From a virus, in the IMG/VR virus record IMGVR_UViG_3300027754_000189, positions 1-41,836 of that record: DNA of 41,836 nt; one strand, written 5' to 3'. Position numbers and translations under genes: made by a program. Shown here in pieces: positions 22,568 to 29,642 of the stretch (positions within the stretch are counted from its first letter, which is position 1; each line of letters opens with the position of its first letter). The notes beneath the pieces are model-generated. The model worked only from the letters and a program-made list of their open reading frames with translations. It was not told the DNA's origin and did no database searches.

Positions 22568-24148
22568 CTACCTCCGACCTCGAACCACGAACGTGGCCTT
22601 GGGCAGCAAAACCTCTAGCGCCTTGCTAGAGGCCGGACCGAGCGTGGACACGGTCCACGGTCCCGAGATGGGCTTGATGACGAACGAGGCCGAGAGCGTG
22701 GAATACCCGCGGCCGAAGAGTACCTCACCGAGGTCCACCGAGCCTTCGGGGACGTCCTTGGGCGAGGTCTTCCGCAGGTGCTCCAAGAGCGACGGGGTTC
22801 GAGCGGCAATCTCGTCTTCCAACGCACGCAGGGAATCAAAATCGGCTTTCTCCGGGTAGCAGTCAACGTACAGGCTCAGCGGCCGCTTCTCTCCTTCGGC
22901 TATCCACTTCTCTCGGATGGTGTTGGCTGCGGCCACGACGTCGGGGTCGGGCTGACGGACCGGCTCGTCGCCAAACGTCGCCTGGTCAACGCCTAAAGCA
23001 CCCGCTTGTCTCAGGTTCTCTCGAAGTTTCGCAGGTGAAAGGGTGACGACGACCGGCTCGACGACAAGGCCAGCAGCCTCGGCGATGGCGAGGAAGCGGT
23101 CTTTCTCGGGTAGGACGATGACCGGCTCGACCGCCTTCGCCACGCGGCGCTTGGCTAGGGTGGCCATGATGCCTTCGCTGCGCTCGGGGACGAGGTCGCC
23201 ACCTGGAGCGTCCGGTGGGACGATGCTCACCGCGAGGACCGGCTCGATGACGACGACCGGCTCGACGACCTCGGGGACGACGACGACCGGCTCGACGACC
23301 GGCTCGACGACGACCGGGGTCGGGGTGGACTGTGTAGCCTCTCGGCGAAGACGTAGCTTCTCTGCAAGCGTGGACATGTCGATTCCCTCGGACACGACCG
23401 AGCCCTGTCGCTCGGCCTCGATGAGTGATGCCACAAGACCTTTGGAAGCGGCGGGGCAGCGGTCTCGGAAGCTGCACCCCCCGTATGCCGAACAGTGCGA
23501 AAGGTTGGCCTGAGTCTGAGCCACGACCGGCAAGGGACGGGTCGCGGTGGCCTTCATGCCCTCGACGGTGGCCTCGATATGCTTCCACTGTGCGTCGATG
23601 AACGGACGGTCGACCACCTCGGCGTCGACCTTCTTCGAGCCGGTTCCCTTGGTCAGCAGGTACACATGACGGAACTGGCCGGTCGTTGCAAACGGGTAGT
23701 TCTCAAAGGCGTAGCGCAGATACAGCACGCCCTGGACGTCGCGCGTTAGGGTGTCCGGCTCGGGAACGTACCGGAACGACGAGGCCGACTTCCAGTCCAC
23801 GACCTTCACGAGGCTCTCGCCCGCAGCCGGCGGAACGAGAAGGTCGATGCGTCCCTTGACCGGAACGTCCGCGGCCAAGATACGCATGGCGTAGTCCTTT
23901 GGCTCCTCGACGAGGTACGCGCCTCCGGTCGGCGGGACGTAGCCCTTCTTCATCGCGTTCTCGACGCTCGGAAGGTCGGGCTGCTTACCGTCGAGGAGGT
24001 ACTGCTCGACCTGAAGGTGGATGGCCTCGCCAAGAGCCTGGCTCGGGGACTGAGGCATCGTCCAACCCTCGACCCGCTGAAGGTACCACTGAAGGGCGCA
24101 GGAACGGTGCTGCTTGATCTGAGTGGCAGAGACGGAGCGGAGGGTCAT
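22568..24148 (-). CDS. RecB/Cas4-like PD-(D/E)xK nuclease with probable 4Fe-4S cluster
   Basis: A 526-residue protein. Residues 1-235 form a RecB-family nuclease: an N-terminal helix with Cys17 (HRSCALQWYL), ALGEAIHLQVEQYL, then GRIDLLV (Asp102) and VVDWKSA (Asp118, Lys120). Cys219, Cys225 and Cys231 follow, and with Cys17 make the 1+3 cysteine pattern of AddB/Cas4 iron-sulfur nucleases. Residues about 295-350 are a Val/Glu/Pro linker (VVVEPVVEPVVV-type). The C-terminal 150 residues form an unrecognised domain. It likely processes DNA ends for recombination or packaging. The ATG at 24148 lies one base after the upstream stop. Confidence 0.85.
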   Translation of the reverse strand: MTLRSVSATQIKQHRSCALQWYLQRVEGWTMPQSPSQALGEAIHLQVEQYLLDGKQPDLPSVENAMKKGYVPPTGGAYLVEEPKDYAMRILAADVPVKGRIDLLVPPAAGESLVKVVDWKSASSFRYVPEPDTLTRDVQGVLYLRYAFENYPFATTGQFRHVYLLTKGTGSKKVDAEVVDRPFIDAQWKHIEATVEGMKATATRPLPVVAQTQANLSHCSAYGGCSFRDRCPAASKGLVASLIEAERQGSVVSEGIDMSTLAEKLRLRREATQSTPTPVVVEPVVEPVVVVPEVVEPVVVIEPVLAVSIVPPDAPGGDLVPERSEGIMATLAKRRVAKAVEPVIVLPEKDRFLAIAEAAGLVVEPVVVTLSPAKLRENLRQAGALGVDQATFGDEPVRQPDPDVVAAANTIREKWIAEGEKRPLSLYVDCYPEKADFDSLRALEDEIAARTPSLLEHLRKTSPKDVPEGSVDLGEVLFGRGYSTLSASFVIKPISGPWTVSTLGPASSKALEVLLPKATFVVRGRR

Positions 24149-24149
24149 G

Positions 24150-24470
24150 TCAGTGAACCCACGTCGAGGGGTTGGCGTGCGTCGGCGGCGGGGTCGGAAC
24201 GACCGGCGGGACGGTGGCCTTGATGACTCCGACCGTGACCTTCCGGCCACGAGCGGCGTAGTGCTCGGTCACCCAGTTCTGGAACGTCTCGAAGTCGGGG
24301 CTGGACTCCACGGCTTCCTGCAAGGCCCACTCGCGAAGACGCTGACAACGACCCTCAACGAGGTTCAGTGCCGCGAGCAGCCGACGAGCAAGGTACCACC
24401 GGATGCGGCCGAAACGGGGGCGTTCGTTATCGATGACGGTCTCGAACTCAGGGTCGTGATGCTTGATCAT
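24150..24470 (-). CDS. Hypothetical protein, first gene after promoter P_B
   Basis: A 106-residue protein with GAGGG before its ATG. Residues 20-55 are a basic amphipathic helix (RIRWYLARRLLAALNLVEGR), followed by QEAVESSPDFETFQNWV. The C terminus is Pro-rich (VPPVVPTPPPTHANP). No family is recognised. It is the first gene downstream of P_B and ends one base before the nuclease start, so the two are probably made together. Confidence 0.65.
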   Translation of the reverse strand: MIKHHDPEFETVIDNERPRFGRIRWYLARRLLAALNLVEGRCQRLREWALQEAVESSPDFETFQNWVTEHYAARGRKVTVGVIKATVPPVVPTPPPTHANPSTWVH

Positions 24471-24531
24471 AATACCCTCGGGTAGTGCGGGTGAGTGCCT
24501 CGGACGCCCCTACGACGCCTTGAGCGAGAGG

Positions 24532-24560
24532 AGTATGTGCTACGGTAACCTTTATTTCAA
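24532..24560 (-). promoter_or_regulatory. Promoter P_B (leftward, replication block)
   Basis: On the minus strand TTGAAA (24560-24555), 17 bases, then CATACT (24537-24532). This matches consensus 5/6 and 4/6 and has the same layout as P_A. About 15 bases downstream comes CGTCGTAGGGGCGTCCG, close to the minisatellite unit at 29151-29370. The -35 region continues as CTTGAAATAAAGGTTAC, repeated with one base missing near 32064-32080. It would start the nuclease-helicase-thyX-polA transcript. Confidence 0.6.
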
Positions 24561-24578
24561 GCCCCCACGGGTAGCGGT

Positions 24579-25985
24579 CTAGGCGACGTCGGACCACGAG
24601 GAATTGTGGACCTCGGCGCTTTGCCTCTTGGCGTCGAGTCGCGGCAGCACCCACGTTCGGACGTTCTTCCCGCTCGGTGCCCAGTGTCGCCCCTCGACCA
24701 CGCCTTCCACGGACCGAAGCACCGGACCGAAGCGGTTGGCACTCATGGCGTGGCGACCTTCCGCCTCACAGTGAACACGATACGCCTCGTACACCACGTT
24801 CTTGGCGACACCGTGCTCGCCGAAGTCCCATTCCTTCCGGTTCTGGTCGCCTCGGAACTTCAGCCCCTTCGGGCTGTCGAGGAGGTCGTCGATAAGCGCG
24901 TCGATGCCGTCCTCTTCCAGCCGCTGGGTGAAGACGTCGTGGGCCGCGTGGCTCGACGACACGAGGGCCGAACGTGACTCGTTGCGGAAAGGGTCGGCGG
25001 CGAAAGGGAGCTCGACCTCCAAGTCCAAGAGCATTCGCCAGAACGACCGGACCTCTTCGACGAACTCCGGGTCGAAGCCGGTCCCGTCCGGCAGGTAGCA
25101 CGACCGCAGGAGCGCCCGATACTGCGCGGTGATGGGGAGGTGATTCTTGAAGTAGCTGTACCGGCGGTCGTCCGCCTCGATTCGGATAGGGCTGATCTTG
25201 TCGTTCGAGGCGAACATCCACGCCTTCCTATTCGGAAGCGTCATGGCGTTGACGTTCTTGACCTCGACCATCATCTTCGGAGAGGCGATGAGCAGCTTCA
25301 GCCGCTCCTCGACGTCCTTCTGGTTGTCGTGGCTTTTGATCTCGTCGCCGAAAACAAAAAGTGCCTTCGCCCAGGGCGTGTACTTGCTCTCGAGCTGGCT
25401 GCGGTCCACGGTCTCGCAGTTATCCTCGCCGAGCATGAGCGCGATGATGTTGAAGAGCGTGCCTTTGCCCGCTCCCGGTGAGGTGCCGAAGATGGGAGCC
25501 ACCATCGCCAGCAGCGCAGGGTTCTGAATCTTCCGCGCCATCCAGTGAAGCACCCACCGGAAGCCTTCGAGCTGCTCCTCGTTCGGGTCGTTGGTCGGGC
25601 AGAACGTCAGCCACCGAAGCAAGGTCTCGATGCGCGGCATGGGCCTGGCGGTCTCGGCCGGTGTGTAACGCGGCGGGCTCCAGAGATTGATGACGCATTG
25701 ACCGGCCGGAGTGCGGACGACCGGCGGCTCGTTCGGGAGAATCTCAAGGCTGAGGGCTCGATGGTACAGACCTTTGCCGACCACCATGTCCACCACGTCC
25801 GGCGGGTAGTGTCGGGCCAAGAGAAACTGCCGGATGCCTCGCTCGGTGACGGGTGTGCCGTCCTGCCACCGGCCCTGATTCCGGTAGATGAACTTCTCGT
25901 GAGGAACCGAGTAGGCGAACTCGGCGACTGCATGAAGGAACTGCGCTTCGTCAGCTTGAGAAAGGGTCTCGGACGGTGTGGTCAT
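24579..25985 (-). CDS. D5-like / SF3-type replicative helicase
   Basis: A 468-residue ATPase. Walker A is GTSPGAGKGT (167-176), Walker B ends in ALFVFGDEI (Asp214-Glu215), and a sensor strand AWMFASND follows. This is the layout of D5/primase-associated (DUF5906-like) phage and plasmid helicases. The N terminus (VPHEKFIYRNQGRWQDG) matches the region that often precedes the ATPase in this group. The ATG at 25985 has GAGGGG upstream; seven extra codons would run through it. Paired with the AEP primase just upstream, it would unwind the phage origin. Confidence 0.85.
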   Translation of the reverse strand: MTTPSETLSQADEAQFLHAVAEFAYSVPHEKFIYRNQGRWQDGTPVTERGIRQFLLARHYPPDVVDMVVGKGLYHRALSLEILPNEPPVVRTPAGQCVINLWSPPRYTPAETARPMPRIETLLRWLTFCPTNDPNEEQLEGFRWVLHWMARKIQNPALLAMVAPIFGTSPGAGKGTLFNIIALMLGEDNCETVDRSQLESKYTPWAKALFVFGDEIKSHDNQKDVEERLKLLIASPKMMVEVKNVNAMTLPNRKAWMFASNDKISPIRIEADDRRYSYFKNHLPITAQYRALLRSCYLPDGTGFDPEFVEEVRSFWRMLLDLEVELPFAADPFRNESRSALVSSSHAAHDVFTQRLEEDGIDALIDDLLDSPKGLKFRGDQNRKEWDFGEHGVAKNVVYEAYRVHCEAEGRHAMSANRFGPVLRSVEGVVEGRHWAPSGKNVRTWVLPRLDAKRQSAEVHNSSWSDVA

Positions 25986-26066
25986 GCGCCCCTCGTGTGG
26001 TGTCACCCCTACCCTACGCAGGGGCTGGTTGGCTAGTGCTTGTTCGGGACCGACTACGGGCGGTGG

Positions 26067-27101
26067 CTAGAGCGGCGGTAGACCCAACCGCTCGCGAAGC
26101 ATGGCCTCTATACGAGCGTCGGACTCCCGTTGGGCTTCCATCTTGAAACGTGCGGTCTCGTACATTCGAGCCACGGTTGCCTCGGTAAGACGCGAGCCGG
26201 CGAAAATCATCGTCGCCAGGCTCGGTCGGATGAGCGCGCAACACTCACCGAGCGTGAGGTCCTCGAACCTACGCACGAGGTCGAAGACGACGCGGGTGGT
26301 GGTCTGATTGCGGGAGCCGCGCTCGGCGAGGGGACGGCCCGCAAGGAGGTTCTCGAAGACCGCGCGGCGGTCGATGGCGTCGGGCTTACCGGACCGGCGA
26401 AGGCCGGAGATGGTCTGCGTCAAGCGTCCACGAATACGTTGGAGCCGGTCGTCGTCCGGGGCGGACGGATCGACGGGCTTACGCTCGACGAGCGGGAGGC
26501 CGAGACGTCGGTAGGCCACGGAAGGGACGGTCTCGGGGTCGAAGTAGGGGCCTTCGTGCTGCACGGCGACCGGCTCGACGTCCGGCGGGCAGCTCGGGGC
26601 GTAATAAAAATGTGAAAGCCCTCCGCACTTCTTGACGTCGGCGGGGACGTGGAACGCCCGGATGAAGTTCGCACGCCACGTCGACCACCGCTCGGCCGGT
26701 ACGGGTTTCGCCAGCGGGAGGATGAGGCGAAGGGACGGCTTCGGGGCTTCCGGCCGATAGGAGTGAGAGGAGTACCAAAGACGGGCATAGGAAGAGAGCA
26801 GGGCATCGCACCGCTCGACCTCGCCGTAAGCCCCGCAGTCCACGTCGAACACGGCAAGGCTGACGGCATCGACGCAGACATCGCAACGATGCGCCGTCTT
26901 CGGATGCTTCGGCCGGTCACACGCTCGGTCGTGCAACCTGTAAGGTCCGAAGCCGGGAGTCGAGGTCTTGTCTTCCGTCCGTAGATGGGTGCCGAAAGCC
27001 TCGACGAGATCGGCCCACGACGAGGCCCGATGGACCCCAGCGTAGTGAAAGATGGAGGGAAAGAGGGTGAGGTCGAAGGCGAGAGGGGGTGTTTTCGTCA
27101 T
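26067..27101 (-). CDS. AEP-type (archaeo-eukaryotic-like) primase
   Basis: A 344-residue protein with the AEP pattern: LAVFDVDCG with Asp86-x-Asp88, then WYSSHSYRPEAPKPSLRLILPL with SSH (112-113) and a basic strand, then SHFYYAPSCPP. Cysteines near residues 61-76 (CDRPKHPKTAHRCDVC) may bind metal. The C-terminal third is helical. AEP primases next to D5-like helicases form a common phage/plasmid replication module. The ATG is preferred over a TTG 21 bases upstream, though neither has a strong ribosome box. It is the first gene left of the AT-rich control region. Confidence 0.75.
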   Translation of the reverse strand: MTKTPPLAFDLTLFPSIFHYAGVHRASSWADLVEAFGTHLRTEDKTSTPGFGPYRLHDRACDRPKHPKTAHRCDVCVDAVSLAVFDVDCGAYGEVERCDALLSSYARLWYSSHSYRPEAPKPSLRLILPLAKPVPAERWSTWRANFIRAFHVPADVKKCGGLSHFYYAPSCPPDVEPVAVQHEGPYFDPETVPSVAYRRLGLPLVERKPVDPSAPDDDRLQRIRGRLTQTISGLRRSGKPDAIDRRAVFENLLAGRPLAERGSRNQTTTRVVFDLVRRFEDLTLGECCALIRPSLATMIFAGSRLTEATVARMYETARFKMEAQRESDARIEAMLRERLGLPPL

Positions 27102-27626
27102 GCCCGGAGGGTCGCACGCCAAGCGATGGAGGTCAAGAAAAGAAGCAGGTCATGATCTGAGAAGGTACTTGAGCCGCTGCACCAAAAAGGCTTAGGCGGA
27201 GTCCGGCGACTTGGTACATCGACCCGCGGGTTGGTTCATCTGGTACAAAGTGATCTTTAAGGTATAGTCCATGAGCTTGTCGAGTGTACCAAGTAGGGGC
27301 CTCTCAAATCCAAGTCGAACCGACCCCAAAAAATCACGATTTGCCGTTTGGATTAGGCTTTCCGCGTAGATGTATTTAAGACTGATCCAGATCCATCCAG
27401 ACCCAGTCCACCTTCTAGCAAAAAGTGATATATATGTACACCATGACCTATTTAAGTATATAATAAAGTACATTAAGAGGTAAGAAGCACAAGCATATTC
27501 TTGTGGCCATAGGGACACAGCTTGGTAAACCAACTTCGACTTGGTACAAGACGCCGGGACGACCGGGACGAAGACGACGGGCGGAGGGCAGTAGACAAAA
27601 ACATCAAGGTCGGATACGAAGACGGC
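27102..27626. promoter_or_regulatory. AT-rich divergent control region with CTTGGTACA-like sites (origin or operator candidate)
   Basis: About 525 bases without a believable gene, lying between the leftward primase operon and the rightward winged-helix operon. The section 27250-27480 is far more AT-rich than the rest of the window. TTGGTACA-like sites occur at 27211, 27231 (TTGGTTCA), 27241, 27285 (inverted), 27522 (TTGGTAAACCAA) and 27541. Several are spaced 10 or 20 bases apart, so they fall on one helix face. This layout fits operator clusters or origin iterons. The long minus-strand frame across it lacks a ribosome site and normal codon use. Confidence 0.6.
27436..27465 (+). promoter_or_regulatory. 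Candidate rightward promoter for the winged-helix operon
   Basis: TGTACA (4/6 to the -35 consensus), an 18-base spacer and a perfect TATAAT (27460-27465) sit in the AT-rich region about 160 bases before the 27627 gene. AT-rich DNA yields such matches by chance, so this is tentative. Two CTTGGTA sites (27521 and 27540) lie downstream, where a bound protein could block it. Confidence 0.35.
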
Positions 27627-28115
27627 ATGGCGGAAAACACACAGGCGATTGACCTCGTGCACGAAATACTCGCGGCTACGTTCGGACCCAACACGGCTGC
27701 GGAGGTGGTGAAGGACGACGCGGCCGTGTTTGATGCCTCAGGGTCGTCTCCTGTCGGAGACGACGGGGCGGTTGGTCCTGCGGACCGCCCTTCCTGGTGG
27801 CGGAAGAACTTGGACGGGTCGTGGCGCAAGCGGTGTCAGGCCCCCGACGTCCTCAAGGGCTTCCCGCACGGTGAGACGCGCCAGCGGGAGACCGACCTTC
27901 TGGTCCTCAAGGCTCTGCACGCAGGCGCTGAGTCACTCGTCCAGCTCATGACCATCACCGGCTTCGTCAAGGTGACCTGCACCCGCAGCCTCGAACGGCT
28001 CGTCGAGGAAGGCAGGGTCGTTCAGACCAAGGCCCCGCCGAGCGGACGTCGAGGTCGTCCGGCGCACCTTTACCGACCGACGACCGAGGCGGTCGCATCG
28101 TCCGAGGTGGCTTAG
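27627..28115 (+). CDS. Winged-helix DNA-binding protein (regulator or initiator candidate)
   Basis: A 162-residue protein. Residues about 90-155 look like a MarR/ArsR-type winged helix: a helix TDLLVLKALHAGAESL, a helix-turn-helix (LMTITGFVKVTCTRSLERLVEEG), then a beta wing (RVVQTKAPPSGRRGRPAHLYRPT). The N-terminal 85 residues are acidic and unassigned. I use the ATG at 27627; the frame is open upstream to 27522 through the CTTGGTACA sites, with an Arg-rich and unlikely sequence. As first gene next to those sites it is the natural candidate to bind them. Confidence 0.65.
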   Translation: MAENTQAIDLVHEILAATFGPNTAAEVVKDDAAVFDASGSSPVGDDGAVGPADRPSWWRKNLDGSWRKRCQAPDVLKGFPHGETRQRETDLLVLKALHAGAESLVQLMTITGFVKVTCTRSLERLVEEGRVVQTKAPPSGRRGRPAHLYRPTTEAVASSEVA

Positions 28116-28117
28116 GC

Positions 28118-28567
28118 GTGGGAATGCGCGGTCGAAAGGCGAGGGCCACGAACTGCAAGCGAGGCGGCACCACCGGCCTTGCGGCCTCGACCTTTCCCCG
28201 CTCGGTCGCTTGGCGGGTCGACCAGGACTACGCGGATTTTCTTTCGGCCGACGAGCGGCAGTGGCTCGCCGACTTCAACGACCGCTTTTACGGGGCGGAC
28301 TTCCGGGGCGAGACTTCAGTAGCGTGGTCAACCGACGAGCGGCGCGAAGTGTACCGTGCGAAGAACGCAGCCAACCGAGACGTCATGACCGTGGACATCC
28401 CGCATCACGGGCAGGACATCCCCGTGGAGACCGTCGAGCTGGAAGACGCGGTCGCCTTCGACGATGGACCGCTCGATAGTCCCCCGTACAAGGCCGCCCG
28501 TGAGGCTTACCGGCTCAACCCGTCGCCGGCCAACCGGGTCCGGCTCAATCAATCAAGGAGGCGATGA
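28118..28567 (+). CDS. Conserved-type phage hypothetical protein
   Basis: A 149-residue protein starting at GTG with GAGGTGG eight bases upstream; an ATG two codons later is possible. The basic N terminus (MGMRGRKARATNCKRGG) leads to a motif common in phage accessory proteins: LSADERQWLADFNDRFYGADF. The C terminus is Arg/Asn-rich (NPSPANRVRLNQSRRR). I have seen similar aromatic LS-x-E-x-x-WL-x-x-FN segments in phage proteins of unknown role, but can offer no function. Confidence 0.65.
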   Translation: MGMRGRKARATNCKRGGTTGLAASTFPRSVAWRVDQDYADFLSADERQWLADFNDRFYGADFRGETSVAWSTDERREVYRAKNAANRDVMTVDIPHHGQDIPVETVELEDAVAFDDGPLDSPPYKAAREAYRLNPSPANRVRLNQSRRR

Positions 28568-28568
28568 C

Positions 28569-28829
28569 ATGCCACGACCGAAGAAGGATGACTCTAGCGA
28601 GGCCGTAAACGGCCCTACAACGCACGCGGACGACGATTGCCTCCCCACGGTGCCGTGGCTCAGCCTCGTGAAAGCCAAGGGCGGTTACGCGGTCCTACAC
28701 GCGACGACCGAGGGCAAGGTCGTCACGAGCGTCAAGGTTCTGCACGGACCGCTCGGACGGGCGGCGGCGAGCGCGGCCCTGCGAACGGAGATGGCGCGGG
28801 CGTTCCTCGTCGGCAAGGGGCCGCAGTAA
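28569..28829 (+). CDS. Small hypothetical protein
   Basis: An 86-residue protein whose ATG follows the upstream stop by one base and has an AGGAGG box. The frame is open 35 codons further upstream but that overlaps the previous gene. The N terminus is charged (MPRPKKDDSSEAVNG). The middle is beta-like (SLVKAKGGYAVLHATTEGK, VVTSVKVLHG) and the end is an Ala-rich helix. Function unknown. Confidence 0.65.
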   Translation: MPRPKKDDSSEAVNGPTTHADDDCLPTVPWLSLVKAKGGYAVLHATTEGKVVTSVKVLHGPLGRAAASAALRTEMARAFLVGKGPQ

Positions 28830-29147
28830 ATGCGAATCCCCCAAACCCCCCTTGAAGTCACCGTCATCGAGGCTCTTTCGGTCGGTGTCGGTCTTCGACT
28901 CATCGTCGACCCTTCCCTTCCGGTCTCTCTCGGCCTCCTCGCCCTCGCGGGCGCGTGGGCCCTAGAGAAGATTTTTGTCTCCCACGCGCGCGTATACCGA
29001 AATTCCTCTACAGACGCGAAAGAGGCCGCTGAAAGAGCGGCGTCTTCGGCGTCGTCGGTCCTGTCGTCGGTCGCGGCGCTCGAAGGGCGCTTGACGCGGC
29101 TCGAAACGAAAGAGGGCTGGCGAACCGACGGCCAAGGGCGTCGGTAA
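28830..29147 (+). CDS. Small membrane protein with coiled-coil tail
   Basis: A 105-residue protein starting directly after the previous stop (TAAATG). Residues about 10-50 hold one or two hydrophobic segments (VTVIEALSVGVGLRLIV and LPVSLGLLALAGAWALEKIF). A charged coiled coil follows (EAAERAASSASSVLSSVAAL, then LEGRLTRLE). The layout resembles the 8757 and 10132 proteins. It could be a holin-like or membrane-anchoring protein; position away from the endolysin makes a lysis role less certain. It is the last gene before the minisatellite. Confidence 0.55.
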   Translation: MRIPQTPLEVTVIEALSVGVGLRLIVDPSLPVSLGLLALAGAWALEKIFVSHARVYRNSSTDAKEAAERAASSASSVLSSVAALEGRLTRLETKEGWRTDGQGRR

Positions 29148-29150
29148 GCG

Positions 29151-29370
29151 GCCGTCGTAGGCCGTCGTAGGCCGTCGTAGGCCGTCGTAGGCCGTCGTAG
29201 GCCGTCGTAGGCCGTCGTAGGCCGTCGTAGGCCGTCGTAGGCCGTCGTAGGGCGTCTCCGGCCTTCGTAGGGCGTCTCCGGCCGTCGTAGGGCGTCTCCG
29301 GCCTTCGTATGGCGTCTCCGGCCGTCGTAGGGCGTCTCCGGCCGTCGTAGGGCGTCTCCGTTCGTCGCAG
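29151..29370. repeat. 10-bp minisatellite passing into a 20-bp alternating repeat
   Basis: Ten exact head-to-tail copies of GCCGTCGTAG fill 29151-29250. They are followed by six 20-bp units (29251-29370) that alternate GGCGTCTCCG with GCCKTCGTAK-like halves. The total is 220 bases with a strict 10-bp phase. Every frame of the 10-bp part meets stops because 30 bases encode AVVGRRRPS-stop, so it is non-coding. One unit per helical turn puts each copy on the same DNA face, which suits a cooperative protein-binding array. This accounts for most of the 310-base gap between 29147 and 29458. Confidence 0.95.
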
Positions 29371-29399
29371 TACGATTATCGAACCGGCCGGGAGAAACG

Positions 29400-29439
29400 A
29401 CCGGAGCCCCGCGGCCTGGATAGGCGACGGGGCTCCGGT
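29400..29439. terminator. Bidirectional hairpin between convergent operons
   Basis: ACCGGAGCCCC (29400-29410) pairs perfectly with GGGGCTCCGGT (29429-29439): 11 base pairs around an 18-base loop. It sits between the rightward 27627-29147 operon and the leftward 31163-29458 operon, where a two-way terminator is expected. No clear U-run follows on either strand. Its loop contains a 14-base segment complementary to 29489-29502 inside the neighbouring gene. Confidence 0.6.
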
Positions 29440-29457
29440 GCTAGGTGTATGTCGCGG

Positions 29458-29640
29458 CTACTTCCGGCCGCTCTTTTCGGTTGCTACACTATCCAGGCCG
29501 CGGGCTAGCAGCTCCCGATATACCGCGCCGATACTGGGGATCTGATAGGGGTTATCAGCCGCGCGTTGGTCCCGGAGCGCTTCGACCGCTTGCACAAGAG
29601 GCAACGGGCAACGGATTGAAATGTTTTTGAATTCGGCCAC
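29458..29640 (-). CDS. Ribbon-helix-helix (Arc/CopG-like) DNA-binding protein
   Basis: A 60-residue protein starting at GTG. It opens with a beta strand (FKNISIRCPL) followed by two helices (PLVQAVEALRDQRAA and SIGAVYRELLARGLDSVA), the size and order of an Arc/CopG ribbon-helix-helix dimer. Such proteins often repress their own operon. It is the last gene of the leftward small-gene operon and could bind the paired dyads at 31301-31352, though that link is inference. Confidence 0.65.
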   Translation of the reverse strand: MAEFKNISIRCPLPLVQAVEALRDQRAADNPYQIPSIGAVYRELLARGLDSVATEKSGRK

Positions 29641-29642
29641 GG

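Noticed and set aside
27108-27136. Promoter P_C before the primase gene
   Set aside because: The -35 is good but the -10 at 17-base spacing (GACCCT) is poor and lies seven bases before the start codon.
27192-27662. Minus-strand frame of 156 codons in the AT-rich control region
   Set aside because: No ribosome site, Cys/Tyr/Ile-rich unlikely composition, and it covers the CTTGGTACA sites and promoter.
29151-29370. CRISPR array
   Set aside because: Units are contiguous 10- or 20-bp copies without spacers, and no cas genes are present; the Cas4-like nuclease is in a replication operon.
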